This document shows, one piece after another, positions 15,669-25,200 of a DNA stretch of 26,191 nt; the first letter of the stretch is position 1, and each line of letters starts with the position of its first letter. The stretch is taken from the NCBI GenBank assembly GCA_900769535.1, contig CAAGHB010000006.1:1-26191 (forward strand), read 5' to 3'. Source of the DNA: Clostridia bacterium. Its GTDB lineage: Bacteria > Bacillota > Clostridia > Oscillospirales > Acutalibacteraceae. A program made the position numbers and the translations under genes. A model generated the notes under the pieces. That model made no database searches. It had not been told where the DNA came from and saw only the letters and a list, made by a program, of their open reading frames with translations.

Positions 15669-16739
15669 ATGCTTACTGCCGCTGTAAACACAGTTGCCGA
15701 AAATGAGGATTGGATAAAAATTTTCGGTATAAAGCTGAATCTTGACCGAGTTGCCTTTACCCTTCCGATTGGCGACGGCTACGCTATTTATTGGTATGCC
15801 GTCATTATCGCGTTCGGCCTGCTTCTCGCAATGCTTTACGGATTCAAAAAGGCGCCGAAATTTGGCATCGACACCGACAAAATGATTGACGTCGTGCTGG
15901 TTTCATTCATCTGCGCCTTCGTCGGAGCAAGGGCGTACTACCTTATCTTCGACGGAAAGCCGCTCTCGTCCTTTGGCGAAATTTTTGCCGTGCGAAACGG
16001 CGGACTTGCGATATACGGCGGTGTAATCGGCGCCTTTGTTTCGGGCTTTATTATGTGCCGAGTGAAGAAGATAAAGGTACTTGCGATGTTCGACCTTGCG
16101 GCACTCGGCTTTTTAATCGGTCAGGGAATAGGACGCTGGGGCAATTTCTTTAATCAGGAGGCCTACGGCACCCATACCGACAGCATTTTCGGTATGACGG
16201 GAAATATAATCGAAAAGAATTATGTTTACGGTTCTGCTGTTGGCGCTGAGCCGCCGGTTCACCCCTGCTTTTTGTATGAATCATTCTTTTGTCTGCTCGG
16301 ATTTGTGCTGCTTCACCTTGTGAGCAAAAAGCGCAAGTTCGACGGCCAAATTGTTTCGCTTTATATGATATGGTACGGCGTTGTCCGCTTTTTTATCGAG
16401 GGTCTCCGTACCGACAGTTTGCCACTCGGCGCATTACGGGTTTCGCAGGTTGTTTCATTTATTGCGGTAGTAGCCGGAATAATCCTCTATCTGTTTTTAC
16501 AATCGAGGGTAAAAAGGGCCGCTGTCGAGGAGGGCGAATACGATACCCTTTTCGCCGATTTTGACGACGAAACCGACGAAACCGACGAGCTTACCTCACT
16601 TGATACGCTCGACGCCGATACAAACGAGCTTTCTGCCCTCGACGGCGCCGACGAAAAGGACGAAGCCGAAGCTCAAACGGCTATCGACGCGGAACCTGAC
16701 AAAGATGGAACCGAAGCCGTCGATGGCGAGGACGAATAA
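15669..16739 (+). CDS. lgt: Prolipoprotein diacylglyceryl transferase with an acidic C-terminal tail
   Basis: Lgt transfers diacylglycerol from phosphatidylglycerol to the lipobox cysteine of lipoproteins, the first step of lipoprotein maturation. The Lgt signature GRWGNFFNQEAYG is at residues 155-167; YWYAVIIAFG (41-50), GARAYY (86-91), GGLAIYGG (111-118) and the late segment VVRFFIEGLRTDSL (238-251) are also conserved. About seven membrane segments are evident. A typical Lgt ends soon after the last helix; here residues 287-356 add a tail with 31 Asp/Glu and only two Lys, rich in DETDE and LDTLD-like units, expected in the cytoplasm. AAAGGAAG precedes the ATG. Two lipoproteins encoded in this window (1663-2481 and 10400-11236) would be substrates. 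Confidence 0.95.
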   Translation: MLTAAVNTVAENEDWIKIFGIKLNLDRVAFTLPIGDGYAIYWYAVIIAFGLLLAMLYGFKKAPKFGIDTDKMIDVVLVSFICAFVGARAYYLIFDGKPLSSFGEIFAVRNGGLAIYGGVIGAFVSGFIMCRVKKIKVLAMFDLAALGFLIGQGIGRWGNFFNQEAYGTHTDSIFGMTGNIIEKNYVYGSAVGAEPPVHPCFLYESFFCLLGFVLLHLVSKKRKFDGQIVSLYMIWYGVVRFFIEGLRTDSLPLGALRVSQVVSFIAVVAGIILYLFLQSRVKRAAVEEGEYDTLFADFDDETDETDELTSLDTLDADTNELSALDGADEKDEAEAQTAIDAEPDKDGTEAVDGEDE

Positions 16740-16765
16740 TTTTTACTGAAACGAGGATATAAAAA

Positions 16766-17617
16766 ATGGCACTTATAATCGACGGAAAGGCCGTTTCGGC
16801 GGCAACCCGAGCCGAAATAAAACAGGAGGTAGCCGCCCTTTATGAAAAAGGGGTCGAAATCGGACTTGCCGTAATCATTGTCGGCGACGACCCTGCTTCA
16901 CGCGTATACGTGAATAATAAGAAAAAGGCGTGTGCCGAACTTGGAATCAGGTCGGAGGAATACGCGTTACCTGCCGAAACCACCAACGAGGAGCTGCTTT
17001 CGCTTATACGTGAACTAAACGGACGAGCCGACATAAACGGCATTCTGTGTCAGCTTCCGCTGCCCCGTCACCTTGATGAAAAGGCGGTTATCAATACCAT
17101 TTCGCCCGAAAAGGACGTTGACGCCTTTCACCCCGTGAACGTTGGCGGAATTATGACCGGCGACTATACCTTTTTACCCTGTACCCCTGCCGGCGTTATG
17201 CAAATGCTTAAACATTACGATATTTCCTGCGAGGGAAAGAAATGCGTCGTAATCGGACGTTCAAACATCGTCGGAAAGCCGATGGCAATGCTTGCGCTCC
17301 ACGATAATGCGACGGTGACCATTTGTCACAGCCGTACCGTCGGGCTGAAAGAGGTTTGTAAAGAGGCGGATATTCTCATTGCCGCCGTTGGCAGACCGAA
17401 GTTTGTCACCGCTGATATGGTAAAGCCGGGCGCAGTAGTAATCGACGTCGGAATGGACAGGGACGAAAACGGAAAGCTCTGCGGTGACGTTGACTTTGAC
17501 AACGTGGTCGAGGTCGCATCCGCCATTTCACCGGTACCGGGCGGAGTTGGTCCCATGACAATTACCATGCTGATGAAGAATACGCTCACCGCCGCAAAAC
17601 AGCAAAACGGAATATAA
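16766..17617 (+). CDS. folD: Bifunctional methylene-THF dehydrogenase / methenyl-THF cyclohydrolase
   Basis: FolD interconverts 5,10-methylene-, methenyl- and 10-formyl-tetrahydrofolate in the cytoplasm, using NADP. The 283-residue length is normal. Visible hallmarks are YVNNKKKACAELGI (Tyr48, Lys52 in the folate site), the QLPLP segment at 96-100, DVDAFHPVNVG, the NADP-binding GRSNIVGKP at 164-172, and PVPGGVGPMT near the C-terminus. It follows lgt by 26 bases, with GAGGAT before the ATG, inside the same operon. It appears complete and ordinary. Confidence 0.97.
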   Translation: MALIIDGKAVSAATRAEIKQEVAALYEKGVEIGLAVIIVGDDPASRVYVNNKKKACAELGIRSEEYALPAETTNEELLSLIRELNGRADINGILCQLPLPRHLDEKAVINTISPEKDVDAFHPVNVGGIMTGDYTFLPCTPAGVMQMLKHYDISCEGKKCVVIGRSNIVGKPMAMLALHDNATVTICHSRTVGLKEVCKEADILIAAVGRPKFVTADMVKPGAVVIDVGMDRDENGKLCGDVDFDNVVEVASAISPVPGGVGPMTITMLMKNTLTAAKQQNGI

Positions 17618-17652
17618 CATTTCTTACATTATATAAAAAAGGAGGGTTCGGA

Positions 17653-18459
17653 TTGATAAAGCGACTTTTGTGCTTTTTTGTAGCGGCGCTGACCTTGATT
17701 AGCGTCTTTTCGCTCACCGCAGCGGCAAAAGAAGTGTCAAACAGCGACTGGGACGTCGAAATTGATTTTCCCGATGAATACATAGTTCTTACTACCGGCA
17801 CCCTCTCGAAAAATACCGAGTTTATCGAATCTATCGGTCACTCAAAGGAGAGCTTGCGAAAGGCAATGAACAGCGGTAACATCGTTTTCTACGCCGCAAA
17901 CCAAGCTAATACAAAGCAGTTTCACGTAAAATGCTGGTCAACCAACTTTTCAAAGCGGATAGGAAATCTCCATTCCCTTTCGGGCGAGTCGAAGGAAGCA
18001 ACCCTCGATTCGATAAAAAATATTCTCGTTTCCGACGGACACGAGATTCTGTTTTCAAATAGTTTTACCCACGGCGAGAGCTTGTTTTTAAAACTTGCCG
18101 TTGCGGTAAAGGGGGACAGCCCCTTCTGTTATATTCAGTATATTACCGTTTTGTCGGGAAATTTTTATTCACTCGTTTACTATAACGCCCACAGCTATCT
18201 TACCGTAGCCGAGCAGAAGGAGGCCGACAGCATCCTTTCGGCAATGAAAATAAAGGTAAAGGATGATACCGGCGGCATTACGGCGCAGGAAATTATTTAT
18301 TTTACCTTGGTGGGACTTGTAATTCTCGGTTCGCTTCTGCTTATTTTCATTATTCTGCGCAGCTTTTTTATCGACTATAAAATCAGCCGAAACGAGCCCG
18401 AAATTATCCCCGACAGAATAAAAATAAAGCGAAATAAATTCGGAGGACGAAAAAAATGA
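17653..18459 (+). CDS. Secreted, C-terminally membrane-anchored protein of unknown function
   Basis: I do not recognise a family. The 268-residue product has an N-terminal signal peptide (MIKRLLCFFVAALTLISVFSLTAAA), an extracellular domain of about 185 residues, one strong membrane helix (about 217-240, YFTLVGLVILGSLLLIFIILR) and a short basic cytoplasmic tail (KIKRNKFGGRKK). The start codon is TTG with an excellent GGAGGG six bases upstream; no ATG fits better. It is 35 bases after folD and overlaps the next gene by four bases (ATGA), so it belongs to the operon. The extracellular part has alternating polar and hydrophobic strands and may fold like small sensor or lipoprotein-type domains, but that is a guess. 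Confidence 0.8.
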   Translation: MIKRLLCFFVAALTLISVFSLTAAAKEVSNSDWDVEIDFPDEYIVLTTGTLSKNTEFIESIGHSKESLRKAMNSGNIVFYAANQANTKQFHVKCWSTNFSKRIGNLHSLSGESKEATLDSIKNILVSDGHEILFSNSFTHGESLFLKLAVAVKGDSPFCYIQYITVLSGNFYSLVYYNAHSYLTVAEQKEADSILSAMKIKVKDDTGGITAQEIIYFTLVGLVILGSLLLIFIILRSFFIDYKISRNEPEIIPDRIKIKRNKFGGRKK

Positions 18460-18689
18460 GCATTTCAAAATTATCGTTTGTTGTAACTGCGGCTGCCGTT
18501 GTGTTGGCGGCAATTAACGTTATAATTCGAGCGGCCTCCCACGAGCAGTCAATGCTTTTGCCGATGGTTTTGCTGGGAGCTACCGCGGCCGCCTTTCTTT
18601 TCAGCTTGGTTATTATCAGCGGCAAAAAAGGCGAGGAAAAGGCCGATTCCGAAAAGCGCGACACAGCCGAAAAACCCGATAATGAATAA
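18456..18689 (+). CDS. Small two-helix membrane protein
   Basis: A 77-residue protein with two hydrophobic stretches (about 6-25 and 36-57) joined by a short polar turn (RAASHEQSM), then a charged C-terminal tail (GKKGEEKADSEKRD). Both ends are expected in the cytoplasm. It overlaps the preceding gene by ATGA and the following trmO by eight bases, and GGAGG stands upstream at normal spacing; this packing is good support that it is real. It may be a partner of the membrane-anchored protein encoded just before. No family is recognised. Confidence 0.75.
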   Translation: MSISKLSFVVTAAAVVLAAINVIIRAASHEQSMLLPMVLLGATAAAFLFSLVIISGKKGEEKADSEKRDTAEKPDNE

Positions 18690-19365
18690 TACCGTTTCGC
18701 ATAGGATTATTGCACGGATTTATACCGACCTGCCCGAAAAATTCGGTATTCCGCGTCAAAGCGGACTTGCTCCGTCGCTGATGGGAAAAATCGTTTTTGA
18801 GCCCGAGTTTCGAAATGCCGAGGCGCTTCGCGGGCTTGATGAGTTTTCGCATTTGTGGCTGATTTGGCAGTTTTCCGAGGCGGTTCGCGAGGACTGGTCG
18901 CCGACCGTGCGACCTCCCCGACTCGGCGGAAACAAGCGGATGGGCGTTTTCGCCACCCGTTCACCGTTCCGACCGAATGCAATCGGTCTTTCGTCGGTGA
19001 AATTCGAAAAAATCGACACCGACGGTGAAAACGGCAGGGTGATTTATGTTTCGGGTATTGACCTTATGAACGGCACTCCGATTTTTGACATAAAGCCGTA
19101 TCTTTCATACACCGACAGCCACCCCGAAGCCGCCGGCGGCTTCACCGAATCGGTAGCCGACCGTACCCTCGAAGTCGACATTCCCGACGAGCTTATCGAA
19201 AGGGTACCGAAGGATAGCCGACAGGCGCTTTATGATATATTAAAGGAGGACCCGCGACCGTCATATCAGCATGACGAAAGCCGAATTTACCGTTTCGACT
19301 TTGCGGGAAGGACGGTTGCTTTTACGGTAAAAGACCGTATGCTCACCGTCACCGAAATTGAATAA
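18682..19365 (+). CDS. trmO: tRNA (N6-threonylcarbamoyladenosine37) methyltransferase, TsaA/TrmO family
   Basis: TrmO methylates t6A37 of certain tRNAs to m6t6A, in the cytoplasm, using SAM. The 227-residue protein shows the family pattern: KFGIPRQSGLA (about 14-24), GKIVFEPEFRN, EFSHLWLIWQF, GNKRMGVFATRSPFRPNAIGLS (near 75-97) and LMNGTPIFDIKPYLSY. The C-terminal extension (ALYDILKEDPRPSY and after) is common in this family. The start overlaps the upstream small gene by eight bases and has no strong ribosome site, so it may depend on re-initiation. It is the last gene of the operon; the terminator follows within about 10 bases. Confidence 0.93.
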   Translation: MNNTVSHRIIARIYTDLPEKFGIPRQSGLAPSLMGKIVFEPEFRNAEALRGLDEFSHLWLIWQFSEAVREDWSPTVRPPRLGGNKRMGVFATRSPFRPNAIGLSSVKFEKIDTDGENGRVIYVSGIDLMNGTPIFDIKPYLSYTDSHPEAAGGFTESVADRTLEVDIPDELIERVPKDSRQALYDILKEDPRPSYQHDESRIYRFDFAGRTVAFTVKDRMLTVTEIE

Positions 19366-19372
19366 TCAATTA

Positions 19373-19408
19373 AAAAAACGGACAGAGATTTTTCTCTGTC
19401 CGTTTTTT
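19373..19408. terminator. Bidirectional intrinsic terminator between trmO and the GH31 gene
   Basis: A perfect 16-base arm (19373-19388, starting with six A) pairs with 19393-19408 (ending with six T) around a four-base loop. The A/T flanks make it functional in both directions, serving trmO on the plus strand and the GH31 gene on the minus strand. Confidence 0.93.
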
Positions 19409-19427
19409 GTCTTTTTTTCGCGTGATG

Positions 19428-21929
19428 TTAGTCGCCGATATCGTGACCTTGATATTTGTCAACGTTGAGTGTCATCAGCTCTTCGAGCGCGTGTGCAAGG
19501 TGCGCGTCCTCGGGTCCGTGACCCAACTGGCCGTTGACCGAATGGAAAAGCATGTCGCCTGTGGTGCGCTTTGTGCGTTCGAGCATGACGCTCTTTCTGT
19601 AAAATCCGATTTCGGCCATTTCGATAAGGTCGTTAATTCTATCGCCCAGATAATCGTTTTCGTGTATCAGCTTTTCGCCGCTGATAACCAGCTTGATTTC
19701 TTCGTTTGCGGCGGCTTCTACGGTGATGGCCGTCGTATAGGTGCTCTTGTCGTGTGAAGCGGCAAGGTCAACCTCTTTTCCGTCGACATACGCTTTTACG
19801 TCGATGTCGGTAGCAAAGCCGCGGAGCGAAATTGTCCACTTGCGCTTTTCGGGAATGAGTGAAAGGTCGCCGACCGATGCTTTTTTTGTGAATGTGGCGG
19901 TTTCGCCCCAATCAAGTGTCATCTCGGTCGAAACAAATGCGCCGTTTTTGTATTCGCTGCCTTCGCCGGCGTCTTCATAGAGGGCAAAGGAGTTGTCAGC
20001 ACCGGGGAATACAACGATTTCCATATCGTCACAGCCGACGAGACTGTCGTTCGACTTTTTATAATTTGCGAGAGGAACTATTGCGCCCGCCTTTGCAAAC
20101 ACGGGGTAATCGTTGATTGTGCGATAAACGCGGATTTTTCTGTTTTTCTTGCAAACATAGCGGTTGCCGTTAAAGAAATCGAACCAGTCACCCTTCGGGA
20201 ACCAGGTATCAGCGCCTGATGTATGGTCGGTGTTGTTAAGCGGCTCGGTAATCGGCGAAACCATGATTTCGCTACCGAACATAAACTGATTTTTAACCTC
20301 GTAAGCCGCCGAGTTCTTCGGATAATGATAGTACATCGGCTGAACAAGCGGAACGAGCTCGGTATGGTTACGATAGTTCATCGTATAGATGTAGGGGAAG
20401 AGACGATGTCTGAAATTAAGCCAGTATTTCATCGTGCTCTGATACGGCTCTGCAAATGCCCACGGCTCCTTGTGAATAAATTCATCCTTTGAGCTGTGGA
20501 GTCGGTTAATGGGCGAAAATACGCCAAACTGCATCCAGCGGGTTGTGAGGTCGCTGTCACGATAGCCGCACATGTGACCGCCGATGTCGTGGCTCCACCA
20601 GCCGTAGCCGACGTTAGATGCCGTTGCGGTAAAATAGGGCTGGAATTGGAGCGAATCCCATGTGATAAACGTGTCTCCCGAGAAACCGACGGGATAGCGG
20701 TGGCTGCCGGGGCCGCTGTAACGTGAGAAGAACATTGGACGCTTTCCGCTGCGGGAAATGTCGAGAATGTGGAGATGGTTGAGCATCCAAAGCGGGTCAA
20801 CAATTTCGCGTTTATCTTCGGGACGGTTGGGCTCGATGTCGCGAATCCACCAATAACTTCTGCCCTGTTGCCAGTCCATCCACCAAAAGTCAACGCCGTC
20901 ATCCTCGTACTTGTGATGGAGGATGTCAAAATATTTTTCCATAAATTTCGGTGAAAGCACGTCAAAGGGGATTACGTTGGTAGATTTCGGGTCAACGCCC
21001 ATGGCCTCTGCCATTTCTTCAAACATTTCCTCGTTGCATCTTACGCCCTGTGCGGGATGAAGATTGAGCGAGGTGCGAAGATTATTGTCGTGCAGGTATT
21101 TAAGGAATTCCGCATAGTCGGGGAAAAGCTCCTTGTTCCAGGTGTATCCCGTCCAGCCGCTTTGAAAATTCGGAAGGTCCTTAAACTTCTCCTTGTCCTC
21201 GGGGGTTAGCTCGTTGTAATGCCAGTCCATATCAACAACGGCAACCGAGAAGGGAATTTCCTCCTTTTTAAAACGCTCGATAAGTGCGGTATAGCTTTCC
21301 TGCGTGTATTCATAGTATCTGCTCCACCAGTTTCCGAGAGCGTATGCGGGAAGCATGGGAGGAGCTCCTGTTAAACGGTACAGGTCGCGTACTGCGCCGA
21401 GATAGTCGAAGCCGTAGCCAAAGAAATAGATGTCGGTCGTGTTTTCGTTTCTTACCTCAATCCAGCCGTCTTCGCCGAGGAGTGCGCGGTTTGAATCGTC
21501 GATAATCGAAAATCCGTTTCGCGAGCAAACGCCGCGGCCGAGATTGATATATCCATTGATACAGTCGAGGGTCTTTGCCGTGCCGCCGAGGTCCTCAAAA
21601 TCGTCACCGAAATTCCAGGTGCTTGCCGGCTCGCAAATAAGTTTTACAGAAAGTGCGCCTTCGAAACCGTTGGCGTTGGTATTATATGTAAGAATAAGGT
21701 CGTTTGTTTCAACCGTTAAAATGCCGTTTTCTTGCTTTGTGGTGAATTCCGTTTCGGGAAAGTCACGGTGAAAAACCGACTGACTTGCTCTATCCTCAAA
21801 TTTGCCCGAAGGGTCAAATTCAAGGCGAATAAGTTGCGAAGTAAGAACGGAAAAACGGTAATTTTTTCCTCTAATTATGTTTTTTTCAAGTGCTTTTGGC
21901 GAAACAGGCCAAAAAAATCTATTTTTCAT
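19428..21929 (-). CDS. Glycoside hydrolase family 31 enzyme (alpha-glycosidase)
   Basis: A cytoplasmic alpha-glycosidase of 833 residues with no signal peptide. An N-terminal beta domain (about 1-185) is followed by the TIM barrel (about 190-560) and C-terminal beta domains including a DUF5110-like part (about 655-720). The catalytic nucleophile is Asp352 in FWWMDWQQG and the acid/base Asp419 in GFSGDTFITW; SRYSGPGSHRYP, GWWSHDIGGH and FSPINRLHS are typical of one widespread GH31 group. The final 60 residues (GEKLIHENDYLGDRINDL to the end) are an extra helical tail. The start at 21929 has only a distant AAAGG; 34 upstream in-frame residues are hydrophobic and overlap the promoter, so I reject them. 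Substrate is unresolved (alpha-glucoside, -xyloside, -galactoside or -GalNAc are all known in GH31). Confidence 0.92.
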   Translation of the reverse strand: MKNRFFWPVSPKALEKNIIRGKNYRFSVLTSQLIRLEFDPSGKFEDRASQSVFHRDFPETEFTTKQENGILTVETNDLILTYNTNANGFEGALSVKLICEPASTWNFGDDFEDLGGTAKTLDCINGYINLGRGVCSRNGFSIIDDSNRALLGEDGWIEVRNENTTDIYFFGYGFDYLGAVRDLYRLTGAPPMLPAYALGNWWSRYYEYTQESYTALIERFKKEEIPFSVAVVDMDWHYNELTPEDKEKFKDLPNFQSGWTGYTWNKELFPDYAEFLKYLHDNNLRTSLNLHPAQGVRCNEEMFEEMAEAMGVDPKSTNVIPFDVLSPKFMEKYFDILHHKYEDDGVDFWWMDWQQGRSYWWIRDIEPNRPEDKREIVDPLWMLNHLHILDISRSGKRPMFFSRYSGPGSHRYPVGFSGDTFITWDSLQFQPYFTATASNVGYGWWSHDIGGHMCGYRDSDLTTRWMQFGVFSPINRLHSSKDEFIHKEPWAFAEPYQSTMKYWLNFRHRLFPYIYTMNYRNHTELVPLVQPMYYHYPKNSAAYEVKNQFMFGSEIMVSPITEPLNNTDHTSGADTWFPKGDWFDFFNGNRYVCKKNRKIRVYRTINDYPVFAKAGAIVPLANYKKSNDSLVGCDDMEIVVFPGADNSFALYEDAGEGSEYKNGAFVSTEMTLDWGETATFTKKASVGDLSLIPEKRKWTISLRGFATDIDVKAYVDGKEVDLAASHDKSTYTTAITVEAAANEEIKLVISGEKLIHENDYLGDRINDLIEMAEIGFYRKSVMLERTKRTTGDMLFHSVNGQLGHGPEDAHLAHALEELMTLNVDKYQGHDIGD

Positions 21930-21972
21930 AAATTTTTTTACACAACCTTTCAGAACAAAATAATACAAAACA

Positions 21973-22001
21973 AGTATAACATGGCAAAATTGCTTTGTAA
22001 A
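21973..22001 (-). promoter_or_regulatory. Promoter for the GH31 gene
   Basis: On the minus strand TTTACA (21996-22001) is followed after 17 bases by TATACT (21973-21978). The predicted leader is about 37 bases. A second possibility nearby is TTGCCA with TATTAT at 16 bases. Confidence 0.6.
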
Positions 22002-22108
22002 GGCAAATTTGCAGAAAAATTCATAATTCAAACGAACCCTATTTTTTCCAATGACAAAAAAGTGATATTTTTGGCATTTTTTCGGGGTTTTTCCTTGATT
22101 TTAAGCGG

Positions 22109-22136
22109 TTGACTTTGATAGTCAAAAATATATAAT
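22109..22136 (+). promoter_or_regulatory. Promoter with overlapping palindrome for the large secreted protein
   Basis: TTGACT (22109-22114) is followed after 16 bases by a perfect TATAAT (22131-22136). The -35 box is one arm of a dyad, TTGACT-5-AGTCAA (22109-22125), which is well placed for a repressor to block polymerase. Whether it is an operator is inference. Confidence 0.65.
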
Positions 22137-22222
22137 TAAAGTAAGTTAGTGTCCCTTTTTGCACCCAATACAGATGTTTAAAAACATAGTAAATTTTTGT
22201 CAACTGTTAGGAGGAAAACAGG

Positions 22223-25200
22223 ATGAAAAAAATCATATCAATCATGTGCGTCACAGCTCTCATGCTGAGCATGATGATGTGCGGCATCACTTCGCTTACT
22301 GCGTTTGCCGCCACCACCATCGACGTAACATCACTCGGCGTTGTTGCGAATGATATTTCAGCAGCGTCATCAAACGCAAGCAAGCTCAAAAGCAGTATGA
22401 GCTCTTGCAGTGACGGAACGACCTATTATTTCCCGAACGGAACCTATTACATAGCTCCGTCATCATCTTGGCTTTCATCGTCGGGAATGGTTCTTTCGGG
22501 AAAGAACAATATTACCCTCGAAGGTGACAACGCCACTATTGTCAATACAAGCTATGACAATACAAGTAAGTCCCAGCAGTCTGGTACATTTATGGTAAAA
22601 GCATCGAATTGTACCAACCTTACTATTAAGGGGCTCAATTTCGACTATCAGGATTACACCTCTGTCAGCGGTACAATCACCGCCACAGCAGGCGATTCGA
22701 TTACCATTCAGCTCGACGATAAATTCCTCAACGGCTCGTATAAGAATGCGCTGACCGGCGGCGAGTTTATTCAGTGCTTAAATCAGCTTGACGATAACGG
22801 TACACCCGTTTGTGAGCATTTTACAACCGATACGTCAACCGGTTTTACAGGTACCCTTTCGGGTAACAAGTATACCATTACCGGTAACGGCGGCGGAAGC
22901 TGGTACTACTTCTCGGTAGGAAAGACACTCGTTGTTCGTTTCTCTCTCGGAACGGGCGCAGTTCCTGCATTCCAGCTCACCAGCGTAAAGGGACTCACCG
23001 TTGAGGACGTAAACGTTTACTCTACCCCTGCCGACGTATTCTATTGCACCGGCTCAAACTCGGATTATTCCTTTACCCGACTCAACGTCGGACCGAAGGC
23101 AGATGCTCCGACCTATTGGGGCTCAAACGTTGACGGTATCCACCTTCTCGGTATCTCGGGCGAAATCACGATTGATAACTGCTCATTTAAGGGAATGGGT
23201 GACGATGCCCTCAACTCGCATTCACGTGCCGCAAAGGTAACAGCTACCGGCACAAACAGCGCAACCATCGTTGACGGCTGGTCATCGGGTTCGCTCGAAT
23301 CCACTTGGGGTAGCGCAGGTGACGTAGTCCGTTTCTATAAGGACGACTGGACCTTGCTCGGTACTGCCAAAATTACATCGTTCAGCGGCACCTCGTTAAA
23401 GGTAGACTCGCTTCCGAGCGGAGTTACCTCGGGTTGCTTTGTCCAGAATACAAAGTTTATGCCCAAAATCACAATCAAGGACACTCTCGTTGACGGAAGC
23501 CGCGCACGTGCATTCCTCATTCGAAGCGAAAACGTTTCAATCACCGGCTGTACCGTAAAGAATACCCGTCTTGCAGCCGTAATTATGGCTGCTGACATTT
23601 CAACTTGGTTCGAAATGGGCCCGTCGGCAAACGTAGTAATTGATAATAACGTTTTCCAGAACTGCTGCGTGTCAAAGGTTAATTCAAACTACGGAGTAGT
23701 AGCAATTAAGGGCTGCGACGACGGTGGCGGAGACAATTATGCCGCCGGCGTACATAACAATATCACAATCACAAATAACGTATTCAACGGAAGCGGCGCA
23801 TCCTCCATCTATGCTTCTGCTACCGACGGCCTTACCATAAAGGGCAACACCTTCGCCAACTATGGCCGTGACCCGCACGATTGGGCTGCTACCACCGGTT
23901 CATACGCCGTTGCAGTAGTAAACTGTGACAACGTAACAATGGACTATGACGAAAGCTTGTATTCACGCAACGCAACCATTACCCAGGTCGAGCCCGAAAA
24001 CGGCGGCGACAATGGCGGTGAAGGTGGCGGCGAAATCAGCGGCCTTTACGACGATGAATTAAAGGCGCTCGTCATTAACAACTATGATTCACTCGTCAGC
24101 TTTGATAACAGCGGCACCCAAACCGACGCAAAGAACTGGACCAACCTTACAAGCAACACGGTTAATTTTAACAACTGGTCGGGAAAGAATAATCGCGCAA
24201 ACAGCGATATGAGCAAGGACTTCCAAATTAAAAACAAAAATAAGTTCGTGCTTGCCGACGGCTTCAAGTTCCAGATGGCAACTTCATTTAGCCCTGGCGC
24301 AACACAGTTCTGGGGTAGTGTAAACTATTTCATGTTTGGCGATGTGAAGCTTGTTGTTGACCACGGCCAGAATGCCGGCGGCTCACGTAATGCAGGTATT
24401 TACATTTATAATGGAGAAACCCTCGTTGCATCGGCTGACACCGGCTATGCGGCAAACGATGCTACATTTAAATCGTATTATACAGCAAACTATACATATT
24501 ATTATATAACCTATGCTAACGGCAAAATGTCGTTACAGACAATTAACTCGAACGGAACTCACGATACCGTATGGACACTTGCCGACGGCACCGAAAACGT
24601 TTCTGCCGTTCCTGTCGAAATCGGTCTCGACGATAATATCATAGAAATATTCAAGTGTAGCGGATTTTCACAGTACGGTCAAACCGATACAACAATTGTT
24701 TGCGACCCTGCTCTTTCGACAATCTTCCCCTACGACACGGTTGCCGATTTTGCGGCATACCTTTCGGCCCTCGACAGCAATTCGTCAGCAGCCGAGGTTG
24801 CTCACGCACGTTACCTCTATGACGGAGTAGCAGCCGTTGCATCAAGCGGACTCAAAGCCGAAATCGCACCTTACGAAAGCTACATTATCGCCTGCGAAAA
24901 TGGTGGTAGCGGAAACGAAGGCGGCGACAGCGGCGAAGGCGGCGGTGAATCCGGCGGCGAAGGCGGAGAAGAAGGCGGAGACGATGAAGAAGAGCCCTCC
25001 GCTCTCGATAACGAAATCGCTTCAATCGTTGTTAACGAATATGATTCACTCGTTGGCTTCGACAATACAGGTGACGAAAGTCAGCCGGCTAATTGGAACA
25101 TTTTAGCAAGCGCAGGTGACCAGAAGTTTGCCAACTGGGGTGGTTTAAATAACCGTGCTCAGACCAATATGAGCTCCGATATCAAGCTCCAGAGCAAAAA

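Larger units (their letters stand above)
21930..22222. other. Divergent promoter region between the GH31 and GH110-like genes
   Basis: This AT-rich 293-base region carries one promoter for each direction, a dyad overlapping the plus-strand -35 box, and a leader of about 80 bases for the secreted protein. I see no gene in it. Confidence 0.6.

Noticed and set aside
20429..20965. Long open frame opposite or out of frame within the GH31 gene
   Set aside because: It is a composition shadow of the GH31 reading frame, with no ribosome site and no sensible protein sequence.
21930..22031. Hydrophobic N-terminal extension of the GH31 protein that could be a membrane anchor
   Set aside because: It covers the predicted promoter and start of transcription and is low-complexity AT-rich sequence; the GH31 N-terminal domain begins cleanly at 21929.
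24899..25003. Short repeated units that could suggest a CRISPR array
   Set aside because: The units are in-frame Gly/Glu codons of a protein linker, irregular, with no spacers and no cas genes.
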